Below are positions 50,972-61,400 of a stretch of DNA of 64,000 bases, one piece after another. How positions within the stretch are numbered: position 1 is the first letter of the stretch; the number at the start of each line of letters is the position of its first letter. Origin of the DNA: Chachezhania antarctica (GTDB lineage Bacteria; Pseudomonadota; Alphaproteobacteria; Rhodobacterales; Rhodobacteraceae); contig NZ_QZEX01000003.1 in the NCBI RefSeq assembly GCF_003646465.1, forward strand, positions 62,001 through 126,000. Reading direction: 5' to 3'. The notes below the pieces were generated by a model. The model searched no databases. It was not told the origin of the DNA and saw nothing but the letters and a program-made list of their open reading frames with translations. The translations under genes and the position numbers were made by a program.

Positions 50972-52207
50972 ATGTCGACCGACACGCTTGCCATCGACTT
51001 CGGCACGTCGAATTCCGCTGCTGCCGTTCTGGACAACGGCCGCCCCCGCCGCCTGCGGGTCGAGACCGGGGCCGAGACACTCCCGACCGCCGTCTTCTTT
51101 CCTGAGGGCGGCGGCCCGATGCTGATCGGGTCAGCCGCCGCACGGGCGCTGGTCGCGGGCGAGGAAGGGCGCTACATGCGCGCACTGAAAAGCGTTCTGG
51201 GAACGTCGCTGTTTCACGAGGAACGCCTGATCTCGGGCAAGCGGCGCACGCTGGCGGACGTGGTTTCGGCCTTTCTCGCCCAGGTGAAACAACGATCCGA
51301 GCAGGAGACCGGGCGGCAATTCACACGGGCCCTGTCCGGCCGGCCGGTCCATTTCCACACCGCCGACCCGGACCGGGACGCCCGCGCCGAGGCCGACCTG
51401 CGCGCCTGCTATGACGCGGCCGGGTTCGACACGGTGGAATTCATGTTCGAACCCGAGGCCGCGGCGCTGGCCAGCCATGGCGCGAACGCGGCCGGGGGGA
51501 CGGGGCTGATCGTCGACATAGGCGGCGGTACGTCTGACTTCTCCGTGTTCACGGCCGAAGATGGCGCCGTCCGGATCCTCGCCAGTCACGGCATCCGGCT
51601 GGGCGGGACAGATTTCGACCATGCCGTGTCGATGGCCCATGCCATGCCGCATCTGGGTCATGGCGGTGCCTTGCGGCGCGAGATGGGGCCGGGCCTGTTG
51701 CCGACGCCCGCCGCGATCTACGTGGACCTTGCGACCTGGGCCAAGATCCCGTTCCTCTACACCCCCGAAACCCGGCGCGAGGTCGCGCGGATGGTGAAGC
51801 TGGCCGAAAAGCCCGGCGTTCTGGGCCGCCTGTCCACCGTGCTGGAGGAAGAACTGGGCCACGATCTGGCCTTTGCCGTCGAACGCGGCAAGATCGCGGC
51901 GAACCAAGGGGCCGATGACGTCCGCATCGCGATGGGCCTGATCGAGAAGGGCCTGTCCGCCGGGATCACGCCCCGCACGCTCGACGATTGCCTTGCCGAT
52001 TTTGCCGCCCCCTTGCGGGACGCCGCGACCGAAACGCTGGACCGGGCCGGGGTGGACCGGATCGACACGATTGTCCTGGTCGGCGGGTCGAGCCTCATGA
52101 GCCTGATCGAACGCGAGATGCGCGAGGTCTGCCCGGGTGCCGCCGTGGCGCGCACCGAGGCCTTCACGGCCGTGGCCGACGGGCTGGCCCTCGCCACCGG
52201 CGCATGA
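50972..52207 (+). CDS. Hsp70-family protein (YegD-like)
   Basis: A 411-residue actin-fold ATPase. The phosphate-1 loop is DFGTSNSAAAVLDNG, phosphate-2 is VDIGGGTSDFSVF and the adenosine loop is LVGGSSLMSLIE. It stops after the nucleotide-binding domain and lacks a DnaK substrate-binding domain, as in the YegD group. Its role is unknown in general. The gap before it (50732-50971) shows only a tRNA T-arm-like hairpin at 50794-50815. Confidence 0.88.
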   Translation: MSTDTLAIDFGTSNSAAAVLDNGRPRRLRVETGAETLPTAVFFPEGGGPMLIGSAAARALVAGEEGRYMRALKSVLGTSLFHEERLISGKRRTLADVVSAFLAQVKQRSEQETGRQFTRALSGRPVHFHTADPDRDARAEADLRACYDAAGFDTVEFMFEPEAAALASHGANAAGGTGLIVDIGGGTSDFSVFTAEDGAVRILASHGIRLGGTDFDHAVSMAHAMPHLGHGGALRREMGPGLLPTPAAIYVDLATWAKIPFLYTPETRREVARMVKLAEKPGVLGRLSTVLEEELGHDLAFAVERGKIAANQGADDVRIAMGLIEKGLSAGITPRTLDDCLADFAAPLRDAATETLDRAGVDRIDTIVLVGGSSLMSLIEREMREVCPGAAVARTEAFTAVADGLALATGA

Positions 52208-52292
52208 GGCGTCACACCGTGTCGCGGTCGATGGCAGGCAACTGTCAAGCTTCCGCAATCCGCAGGTCAGATGGTCTCCGCCCGATCTAGGG

Positions 52293-52787
52293 TCATGCCT
52301 GGGCGTTGCCCCGCAGGGCGGCCTCGATACCGGCAATGTCGATCTTCCGCATCTCCATCATGGCCGCCTGCGCCCGGGCCGAGGCGGCAGGGTCCGGGTG
52401 GGACAGCGCGTCCATCAGGATCCGCGGGGTGATCTGCCATCGGTAGCCCCAGCGGTCCTTGCACCAGCCGCACATGATCTCCTCTCCGCCGTTGCCCGTG
52501 ATGGCAGCCCACAGCCGGTCCGTCTCGGCCTGGTCCTCGGTATAGACCTGGAGCGAATAGGCGTCGTTGGGTTGGACATGGGGACCGGCGTTGAGCAGTG
52601 CGTAGGGCAGCCCCAGCAGTGTCATCTCGACCAGCTGGACGCTGCCGGCCGGGGCGTTCGGGACCCCGTCGGGGATGTGGATCACCTTTTCGACATGGCT
52701 GTCGGGGAACGTGTCGGCATAGAACTTTGCCGCGGCCTCGGCCTCGGTATCGAACCAGAGGAACACGGCGGCCCTGGATTTGGTCAT
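52293..52787 (-). CDS. VOC-superfamily PhnB-like protein
   Basis: A 164-residue protein of the PhnB/3-demethylubiquinone-methyltransferase-like VOC group (VFLWFDTEAEAAAKFYADTF; NAGPHVQPNDAYSLQVYTED; EEIMCGWCKDRWGYRWQITP). Metal-dependent lyase, isomerase or resistance functions occur in this superfamily. It is the last gene of a four-gene operon, all small detoxification-type proteins, divergent from an HxlR regulator. Confidence 0.85.
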   Translation of the reverse strand: MTKSRAAVFLWFDTEAEAAAKFYADTFPDSHVEKVIHIPDGVPNAPAGSVQLVEMTLLGLPYALLNAGPHVQPNDAYSLQVYTEDQAETDRLWAAITGNGGEEIMCGWCKDRWGYRWQITPRILMDALSHPDPAASARAQAAMMEMRKIDIAGIEAALRGNAQA

Positions 52788-52813
52788 TGTCGGTCTCCTC
52801 GTCGGTCTCCTTC

Positions 52814-53191
52814 TCAGGTGCCCGGTCCGGCATCCTTCGTGGCCGTCTCCTCGTAGATGGGGGTGAAACCGCCCCACATCATGCGCTTGCCGTCGAAGGG
52901 CATGTCCATGTCCTGCCAGCGGGGATCGGTCTGCATGCTGGCACCGCATTTGTCGTGGGTTTCCTTGTCGGGCCAGATCATCCAGGAGAAGCAGACCGTC
53001 TCTCCGTCCTCCAGCGCCACGGCGCGCTTGAAATCGGTGTGCGTCCCGTCAGGGATCTGGTCGCCCCAGGTCTCGACGATCTGCAGCGCGCCGTAGTCCC
53101 TGAACAACGGCCAGGCCTTGCGGGCGCTGTCGATATAGGCCTGCTTGTTCCCGTTCGGCACGGGGGTGAGGAAGCCTGCGACGTAGGTCAT
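52814..53191 (-). CDS. DUF1428 family protein
   Basis: A 125-residue protein starting MTYVAGFLTPVPNGNKQAYI with FSWMIWPDKETHDK and PFDGKRMMWGGF, the full-length DUF1428 (YbaA-like ferredoxin-fold) pattern. Function unknown. It overlaps the GST gene by four bases. Confidence 0.87.
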   Translation of the reverse strand: MTYVAGFLTPVPNGNKQAYIDSARKAWPLFRDYGALQIVETWGDQIPDGTHTDFKRAVALEDGETVCFSWMIWPDKETHDKCGASMQTDPRWQDMDMPFDGKRMMWGGFTPIYEETATKDAGPGT

Positions 53192-53907
53192 GTGAGTACT
53201 CCTTGCTTGGGGTGATGCTCTGCCGTCCGTTCGTCGGGCCCGGACGGCGGATGGCCCGTGAAGCCGGCCATGTGATCGGCCATCGCCTGCCGGAAGGCAG
53301 GGCGGCTCTTGGCCCGCGTGACGTAATCGGCGAGGTTCGGGAAGGCTTCGATCAGGCCTGCGCCTTCGATGATCCGCAGGACGCTGACCATCATCAGGTC
53401 GCCGGCGGAAAAGCCACCGGCCAACCATTCGGCCGCGCCGAGACGGTCGGATACCTCCTGTAATCGTTCGGTGATCCTTTCGTCGATGCCCGGCAGGCGC
53501 GGCGCGGACCATGGCTCTGCCGCTTCGAAGATCGTCATCTGCGCCCGGTCCATGATCAGCGGCTCGACGGTGTTCAGCGCGGCAAAGAGCCATTCGAGCG
53601 ACCGGCATTGCCCGTCTGGCGGTGCGGGCATGAGGCCAGGGAAGCGTTCGGCAATATGCCAGAGGATGGCGCCGCTTTCGAACAGGGTCACATCGCCATC
53701 CTCATAGGTCGGCACCTGCCCGAACGGCTGAAGCGCGCGATGTGCGGCCTTTTTCTGGCATCCCTGCGGGAGATAACGGACAGCATAGTCCTGCCCGGTT
53801 TCCTCGAGCGCCCAGCGGACGCGCAGGTCACGGACCTGCCCGCGGGCGAACTCCGGCACCCAGTCGAAAGCGGTGATGGTGATGGCGGCGTTCGGATCAA
53901 CCGGCAT
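53188..53907 (-). CDS. Glutathione S-transferase family protein
   Basis: A 239-residue two-domain GST (thioredoxin-like part with VRDLRVRWALEETGQDYAV, the cis-Pro FGQVPTYEDGD and the ESGAILWHIAE glutathione motif; helical part with LAGGFSAGDLMMVSVLRII). It would conjugate glutathione to electrophiles in the cytoplasm. It overlaps the VOC gene upstream by 11 bases. Confidence 0.9.
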   Translation of the reverse strand: MPVDPNAAITITAFDWVPEFARGQVRDLRVRWALEETGQDYAVRYLPQGCQKKAAHRALQPFGQVPTYEDGDVTLFESGAILWHIAERFPGLMPAPPDGQCRSLEWLFAALNTVEPLIMDRAQMTIFEAAEPWSAPRLPGIDERITERLQEVSDRLGAAEWLAGGFSAGDLMMVSVLRIIEGAGLIEAFPNLADYVTRAKSRPAFRQAMADHMAGFTGHPPSGPDERTAEHHPKQGVLT

Positions 53908-54331
53908 CGGACATCTCGGCCGGTCCCTTCTCGACAGCTTCGGCGCTCATCCACATGGGTTCCCAGATATGTCCGTCGGGATCGGCAAAGCTGCGCCCGT
54001 ACATGAAGCCGTGGTCCTGAACCGGACAGGGATCGGCGGTGCCCCCCGCAGCCGTCGCGGCCCGGGTGATGGCATCCACTGCCGTCTTGTCCTCGCGGCT
54101 GATGCAAAGCAGCACCTGCGCCTCTCGCGCCGGGTCGACCCGGCGGCGGTCGGTGAATGTCGCCCAGAATCCATGGGTCAGCAGCATCACGCAGATCGTG
54201 TCAGACAGGACCATGCTGGCCGCCTGTTCGTTGCTGAACATCGGATTTCTGGTAAATCCGATCGCCTCGTAGAACGCGACCGACCGGTCGAGATCTGCCA
54301 CGGGCAGGTTTATGAAGATCATCTGGGGCAT
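53897..54331 (-). CDS. Glyoxalase/VOC-family protein
   Basis: A 144-residue VOC protein (MIFINLPVADLDRSVAFYEA; FMYGRSFADPDGHIWEPMWM). It resembles the lactoylglutathione-lyase-like group with the final Glu ligand (WEPMW). ATG 54331 follows GGGAGGAAACC. First gene of the operon; divergent from the HxlR gene. Confidence 0.87.
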   Translation of the reverse strand: MPQMIFINLPVADLDRSVAFYEAIGFTRNPMFSNEQAASMVLSDTICVMLLTHGFWATFTDRRRVDPAREAQVLLCISREDKTAVDAITRAATAAGGTADPCPVQDHGFMYGRSFADPDGHIWEPMWMSAEAVEKGPAEMSDAG

Positions 54332-54371
54332 TGGTTTCCTCCCTTGCCGAGTCGTCAGTGTGGACAAGCCA

Positions 54372-54417
54372 AGCAGAGAGAGTTACTAAAAGCAATCATG
54401 AAGAAACAAAAAGTAAC
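54372..54417. promoter_or_regulatory. Possible HxlR regulatory repeat
   Basis: GTTACT (54372-54377) and AGTAAC (54412-54417) form a distant inverted repeat with a 34-base spacer in an AT-rich stretch over the HxlR start. It may be an autoregulatory site, but the repeat is short and the spacing unusual. Confidence 0.25.
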
Positions 54418-55084
54418 CAAATCGGCAGAATCCCCCCATGGGCGCTGGTACGGCGACGCGTGCGGCACGGCGTTCGGGCTGGAACTCCTGGGCGAACGCT
54501 GGTCGATGCTGGTCGTGCGCGAACTGATGTTCGGGCCGCGCCGGTTCAGTGACATCCGTGCGAACCTGCCGGGGATCAGCGCCAAGGTGCTGACCGAACG
54601 GCTTTCGGGGCTCGAGGCCAACGGCGTCGTCATCCGCTCCACGGCGCCGGATCCGGCACCGGCGCAATTGTATGGCTTGACGGACTGGGGCTATGCGGCC
54701 GAACCGATCCTGCAGGAGCTGGGCCGCTGGGCCGCCGCCTCTCCGTTGCACGACCCCACGCTGCCGCTGTCGCCGATCTCGTTCATGCTGTCCCTGCGGA
54801 CGATGTTCGATGCCGCGGCGGCGCAGGACATGAAGGCGGTGACGGTCTTCGTAATCGGCACGGCGCAGTTCACCGCCCGGCTTGCCGGTGGCGCGATGCC
54901 GGTGACGCGCGGCGCGGATGAAGCCCCCGACCTGCGCTTCGAAGCCCCTGCCGCACCACCCCTTGCGGCCGTCTTCTACGGCGACGAAGCCCCCGAAACC
55001 GTGGGCGTGCGCGTCACCGGTGCACAGGATCTCCGCGAGAAGTTCATTTCGCTCTTCAACCTGCCAAGCCCTTACATCCGATAG
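54398..55084 (+). CDS. HxlR-type winged-helix regulator
   Basis: A 228-residue protein. An N-terminal HxlR DNA-binding domain (GLELLGERWSMLVVRELMFG; RRFSDIRANLPGISAKVLTE; LYGLTDWGYA) is joined to a C-terminal domain of about 110 residues that looks like a sterol-carrier-like ligand domain. Many HxlR proteins are only 110-130 residues, so this is the long form. It sits divergent from the VOC/GST operon and probably senses an electrophile or other stress signal. Confidence 0.85.
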   Translation: MKKQKVTKSAESPHGRWYGDACGTAFGLELLGERWSMLVVRELMFGPRRFSDIRANLPGISAKVLTERLSGLEANGVVIRSTAPDPAPAQLYGLTDWGYAAEPILQELGRWAAASPLHDPTLPLSPISFMLSLRTMFDAAAAQDMKAVTVFVIGTAQFTARLAGGAMPVTRGADEAPDLRFEAPAAPPLAAVFYGDEAPETVGVRVTGAQDLREKFISLFNLPSPYIR

Positions 55085-55088
55085 CAAA

Positions 55089-55322
55089 TCATCGGCGTGA
55101 TGCCCGGTTCAGATTTCCGGCGCCACCCCTGGTACCTACAAATCCGAACACCCTCGAACAGGGATTGTCACGACTCAACGAAGCGTCCACGAACCCCAGT
55201 TCGAGTGTGAAACTTTGGGGATCAGACTTATTGAGTCCTGCGAGGATCAGAAAAACGCCCACAAACCCAACCTTACCTACAATGGCCCCAAAGATCCTCT
55301 GCATACAGTCGATCATCAGCAC
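55089..55322 (-). CDS. Possible small membrane protein (77 aa)
   Basis: In the 353-base gap between HxlR and the autotransporter, a minus frame encodes MQRIFGAIVGKVGFVGVFLI as a hydrophobic segment followed by a polar tail. No homologue is recognised and the codon use is unremarkable. It may be spurious; otherwise the gap shows nothing. Confidence 0.2.
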   Translation of the reverse strand: MLMIDCMQRIFGAIVGKVGFVGVFLILAGLNKSDPQSFTLELGFVDASLSRDNPCSRVFGFVGTRGGAGNLNRASRR

Positions 55323-55437
55323 ATTGATCGAAGACTCACACGGCGTTCCGCGCCGCGGCCGTATTGGTCCCGCCGCACGCAGGGCTTAAGGTGGCACCGC
55401 CGTGCAAGACCATCGCGACAATGCCCGGACGCCCCTG

Positions 55438-58400
55438 TCAGAACCGGTAGGACAGGCGCAAGAGCCCTCCCTGGTTCAGGAAATCGCCGCCTGCCTGCAA
55501 CCTGTATTCGCCGCGCACGTCCCAACCCTTGTCCTGGTAAAGCTGGAGACCGGCCGTGAAGGTGCCAAGGACATTGGGCGTGTCGATGTTCACGCGGAAC
55601 GCATTGTCGGACGTCGCGCCGATGAGCGCGGCCGACACAGACCGACCGTCCCGGGCCGCGAATGCCGCGCCGCCGCTGACATAGCCGCGCAGGATGAAAT
55701 CGTCGGCCATGTTGCGGCGGAAGCCGAACTCGACCGACGGCGCGAAGACAGCATTCACCTGGTCGCTCTCATCGACGGCCAGCGCGAAGGCAGATGTGCC
55801 GCTTTCGCGATAGGTTGCCGTGTTGAGATACGTCAGATCCAGATCCATCGTCGGGCGGATGTAGCTGTTCTTGTAGGCGAAGTCGTAGGCCACCCTTGCC
55901 CGGGCGCCGACAAGGTATGCGTCCGGTTCGGCCGTCAGGGATGACCCGTCGGTCTGAACCACGCGGTTGATCGAATAGTCGCCGACGCCACCGGCCAGTG
56001 CGCCCGCGAAGGTCCACGGCCCGACAACCCGTTTCAGTGCCACGCTGCCGTAATAGTCCGTCCCGCTGCCCGAATAGGTGTTCCCCTTCGCGTTCAGGGC
56101 GGCAAAGCCGAAAGTGCCCCCCAAGGCCCAGCCGTTGTCCAGTTCCTTCTGTCCGCCGAAGCTGGTGACGACGCGCGACACGCGGCTGTCGGCATCGAAA
56201 CGGCGGGTGATGTCGCCGCCGCTCTGCGCCCAGATGCAGCTTCCCTCGGTCAGAAGCGTCGTAGTGCCCTCGAAGGCGGGGCAGCTCATCGCCGCGCCAA
56301 GGATGGAGTCGGAGACATTGGCCAGGTTGGTGGCCAGCGCCTGTGTCGCCTCGGGTGACATGTCGTCCAGTACGGTCTGGTACTGCCCTTGCGTGGCGAC
56401 CGTGTTGTAGAGATCGGCGAAGTAAGAGGCCATCGCAGCGTTCTGCGCTGTCCATTCGTCCTGCAGATACCCGGCGGCCTGTTGTTCGTTGCCGTCCAAT
56501 CCGCTGGCGGCACCGGTGAAATCGGCAACCGGCGTGATGGTGACCGATGTCGGGCCGGGCTGGCCGATGGTCCACGAATAGAGCGGCCCGGAGGGCGTTG
56601 TGACCGGGCCGTCAAGCTCCACCGGTTCGCCCTGAATCAGCACGTTACCGACTGGCAGAAGCCAATCACCGACAACCGGATCGGCGCTGCCTTGCAGGAC
56701 CGCGCTCCCGGCCACGATCAGTTTCGCCGACGGGTCGGAGGTGAAGCTGAAGCGCAGGGTTCCGGTGTCGCTCTGCCGGTAGAAGCCATCGACCGTCGCG
56801 CCATTGCCGACATCGTAGATGCCGGTGTTGGTCAGGGTGCCGCCCGAGATCAAGGCGTTCCCGAACAGCGTTCCGGCATTCGCAACGGTGGTCGAGCTTC
56901 CGCCGGTGACATAGATCGCGTTGCCCGAAAGCGCGCTCAGCGATCCCGTGGCGTCGATGGTGAGCGTATTGAAGCTGCCACCGTCCATCCAGACGCCATA
57001 GCCGGTACCCGAACCGCCGCTTACGGCGCCGGCAATGTCGATGTTCATGCTCGCAGGCCCGTCGGAGCCCCTGGTCGACTGGGCGAAGATACCGCTCGCG
57101 TCGGCGCCGGTGGCGGCCAGCGTGCCGCTCTGGTTGATGGTGATGCCACCGCCCCGGCTGGTGCCCCCCCCGACGGACCCGGCATAGGCCGTCCCGTCCT
57201 GGGCAAACAATCCGCCGCCGCCGCCGATGGACTGGGCAAGGATGCCATGCGCGCCGTCCCCCGACGTCGTGATGGTGCCATTGGTGGTGATGTTGACGCT
57301 GTTGCCGTCGCCGACCTGGGTGTTGGTGATCTCGGTCGGGAAGGAAAAGCCGGACCCGTTGTGATAGCCAAGGATCCCGCCACCCCCGCCGATGGATTGC
57401 GCCACGATGGCGTGGGCCGCCGCGCCTGTGGTTGCGATGGCGGTGCCGTCCTGCAGCGTCAGCCGCAGGTTGCCGCCGTTCGATTTGGTGCCGGTCCCGA
57501 ACGCATTGCCGATCGTGGCAATGTTGGCCGCGTTCTGCGAAAAGGCCAGCCCCCCGCCCCCACCGATGGATTGGGCGAGGACGCCGTAAGCACTGGCGCC
57601 CGACGTCGAGATCGTGAGCGCGGAGTCGAGCGTGACATTCCCGCCATTGCCATAGGCGGGCGCCGCCGCAAGCGGGTTCAGGGACGCAAGCACCGCGCCG
57701 GTCGCCGCCGGACTGTCCGGCGTCAGGCTGCTGCCCTGACCGGCGATGCCCCCGCCCATCCCGATAGACTGCAAGACGACGCCATGGGCGGTGTCACCAT
57801 GGGTCGTCACCGAAGCGTCGCCGGTGACAGACACCTTGGTTCCGTTGCCGATGCCGTTGCCACCCAACATGATGGTGCCGAATGCCTGCGTGCCTGCGGC
57901 GGTGTCCTCCATCACAAGACCGCCGCCGCCGCCGATGGATTGGGCAAGGATGCCGTAGGCCGCGTAGCCTGTCCGGGTGGTCGTACCGCCCGTCGTCGTC
58001 TGGGTGCCCGTCGTGATGCTGGCGGGGCCCCCGGTGGAGCCGAGCGCGACAGTCACATCGCCGCCATTGCCGGTGCCACCCGTTGCGCCGACAACGACGT
58101 CGAGTGATGCCGCAACGCTGTCGGTTGTGTGGACGGCGGCACTGCCACCGCCGCCACCGACAGACTGGGCAACAACACCATGAGACCAGTCGGCAGTGGT
58201 CGCGATGTCACCGGATGCGGTGACTGAAACCGTGCCGCCGACATTCGGCGGCGCGCTGTCGCTGTAGGTCCCGCCAAGAGTGATCTTGTGAAAGGCGGAC
58301 CCTGCCTGACCTCCGCCGACAGTCTGGAACGCGTCGCTGCCAGCCGACGCGATGCCCCCACCGCCGCCAACCGACTGGGCGATGATCGCCGCCGCGTCGC

Positions 58401-61400
58401 GCCCCGCAGTCGTGATCGAGGCGTCCGCGGAATGGATCACGCCGACATCGCCACCGTCGAGCGCGGACGAAATCACATCGGTGTTAACGCTGAGACCCAT
58501 CGCAAGCGTCAGGTCGCCGTCGACACTCGCCGCCGCACCGTATCCGCCGTTGCTGACCGACTGCGCCACGAGCGCCGTAGCTCCAGAGCCCGTCGTCACG
58601 ATCTGCCCGTTGTTCGTGACATCGACCGTGCCGCCCTGCCCAGTGCTGCCACTGCCCGACCCGATATCGAGGGTCGTCGTGAAGACGCGGGCGCCATCCT
58701 GCGTCGTTGTCGATGTGACCGCGGACCGCGACAGGCCGCTCGACGCCCCGGCCGTGCCGCCGCCACCGCCGATGGATTGCGCCAGGATGCCCAGGGCGCG
58801 TTCCCCGTTGGTGGCGATGCCTGCCGTGGCGTCGTTCAGCACGGTCACCATATCGCCGTCGCCACCGTCCCCGGCAGACCCGCCGAGGCTGATCAATGCT
58901 CTGTAGGACCCGTCGTCCGACAGCCAGCTTTTCACGTCTCCTGCAACGGATTTCAGGAATGCCGATGATCTTGAATCGAGACTGCCCGCTGCCCCGCCAC
59001 CACCGCCGACCGACTGGGCGTGGATGCCGTGCGATCCGCCGCCCATGGTCGAGATGAACCCGTAATTGTCGACCGTCACCGCATCGCCATCACCCGCATC
59101 GCCGTTCACGGCCCCCACGTTGACCTTCATCGACAGAGGCGTGTTGCTGACGGTTGCGCTTACACCGCCGCTGCCCCCCACGCCCTCACCGCCACCGCCA
59201 CCGATGGACTGCGCCCGTATGGCCGTCGCGTCTGAGCCGGTGGTCGCACTACTGCTGCCCGCGTAGTTGTAGACGGTGACGGTGCCGCCATTACCGCCCG
59301 CGCCGCCAAAGCCTCCCAGACCCAGGTCACCAGCATAGGAATTGCCCGTGGCATAGGGCACGTCGGGCGTGTTGTTGGTGGCAGTGCCGGTTCCGCCCGC
59401 GCCGCCGCCACCGCCGATCGACTGGGCAAGAATGCCGGTCGCGAACTGGCCGTGGGTGATGACGGACCCGATCTCACTGCCGTCTTCCGCGCCGTTGAAG
59501 GCCGTGACCGTACCGCCGTTCCCGCTGGCCCCGCCATATCCACCCAGCGCAAAGCTCGCCTGAAAATCGGTGCCGGAATCCTGGATCGTGGTGCTTGTTG
59601 CGGTCGCGTCGCCGCCGATACCGCCGCCGCCACCGATGGATTGCGCAACAACGCCCCGCGCCGCGTCGCCCCAGGTCAGGATGGCATTGTAGTTGCCGGC
59701 GGTAACGCCGCCGCCATCACCGGCCGCCCCGCCGTTCGCGCCCAGCGACCCCGCGAAGGCGAACTGCTTCAGTTCATATTCTCCGCCGCCTGCCAGAGGC
59801 AGCGCCAGCGCCTTGCCCGTGGCCGACCCGCCGGCGCCACCGCCGCCGCCGATGGACTGGACGACCATGCCCGCCGCATCCGCCCCGTTGGGGTTCGGCG
59901 CGCCCGTCGCCGCGGTGAACAGCCCGTCGGACAGAACACCGCTCACCAGCGCGGTGCCGGGATCCGAGGCCACCGCCTGCAAGATACCACCCGACATGAC
60001 AGTCCCGCTGAACCCGGCGCCGGTCAGCACCCCATCGTCCATAGATGCATTCTGGATGGTCCGGGTCTGGTCACCGTCCCGGATCGTGAGCGTACCCAGA
60101 TCGCCCGCAACGACACCGTCTTCGATCCCGCCGCTCGTGAAGTCGCCCACGAACGTCGCCCCGTTGGACAGCGTGCCATAGACGGTCCCCGTCCCCGCCA
60201 CGAATGTCACGCCACTGGCCAGCGTTGCAGGGTTCAAGCCGGTGGAAATGGTACCGTGGTTGATGCCTGTCACAACACCACCGTCACCGCCGACGCCACC
60301 CTTGCCGCCCACCGCGAAGGAGGCCGAAAACAGGGCCCCGGCCGCGTAAGACATCGCCGCACCACCGACACCGCCCCCCCCGCCGATGGACTGAACGGTC
60401 ATGCCGTAGGCGTGGTTGCCGACGGTGGTCACACGGCTGCCCGCGTTGTTGTAGCCACCCGCGACGCCGCCCGAGCCACCCGCGCCACCTGCCCCGCCAA
60501 TCGCGACATCGACGAAGGCGCCGGCGCTGTCGGCATAGCCGCCATTGCCGCCGCCGCCGCCGATCGACTGCACGACGGCGCCGTGGGAATAGTTGGCCGC
60601 GGTCGTGATCTGCACCGAACCCGCCGTGTTCAGCGTGGCCGTCCCGCCATCGCCCCCCGCGCCGCCCGCACCGCCGACCGCCACGAACCCGCCAGAGGAC
60701 GAAACTCCGCTGCCGCCACCCCCGCCAATGGATTGCGCCAGAAGCCCGTGGGCGTTCTTGCCCAAGGTGCCGATGCGCGTGCCATCATCCAGACTGACGG
60801 TGACCTTGCCACCGGCGCCGCCTCCACCGCCGGCATCGCCGATGGCGGTCAGGCTTTCGCTGCCCCCCGCCATGCCGCCGCTGCCGCCGATGGATTGCGC
60901 CAGGATACCGAAGGCCCCGATGCCAGAGCCCGCAGTCCCGCCGGTCGCGATTGTGCCCGAGACGTCGATTTCGACGCTGCCCCCGCTGGTCGCCGCAGCG
61001 TCAGAGTTCGTGTTCGCGCCCAGGAGCGTCCCGGCGGAAAACCCGGTACCGTCGGAATTGACGACGCCCGCGGCATCGTTCTTGACCACACCGCCACCGC
61101 CCGAACTGAGCGCGAGGATCCCGGCCGCATGGTCGCCCGGCGTGGTGATCGTGCCGCTGTGGCCCACGTTGATCGAACCGCCATCGGCCGACGCAATCTC
61201 GCCACTGTTGCCGATGACGTTCGAACCGCTGTTGACGCTGGTGACAAAGGGCGTGCCGCCGACCGCCAGCGCCGCAAGCCCGAAGGACAACGTGCCCCCC
61301 GTGGCAATGTCGCCCGCGTTGTCGATCGTGATCGAGCCTGCGTTTCCACTGCCTTCCCCGTTATCGCCGCGCTTTTCGACAAGCGCATTGCCGGCGCTGA

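Noticed and set aside
55085-55437. Possible attachment site or mobile-element boundary in the gap before the autotransporter
   Set aside because: No direct repeats, integrase or tRNA end could be found there.
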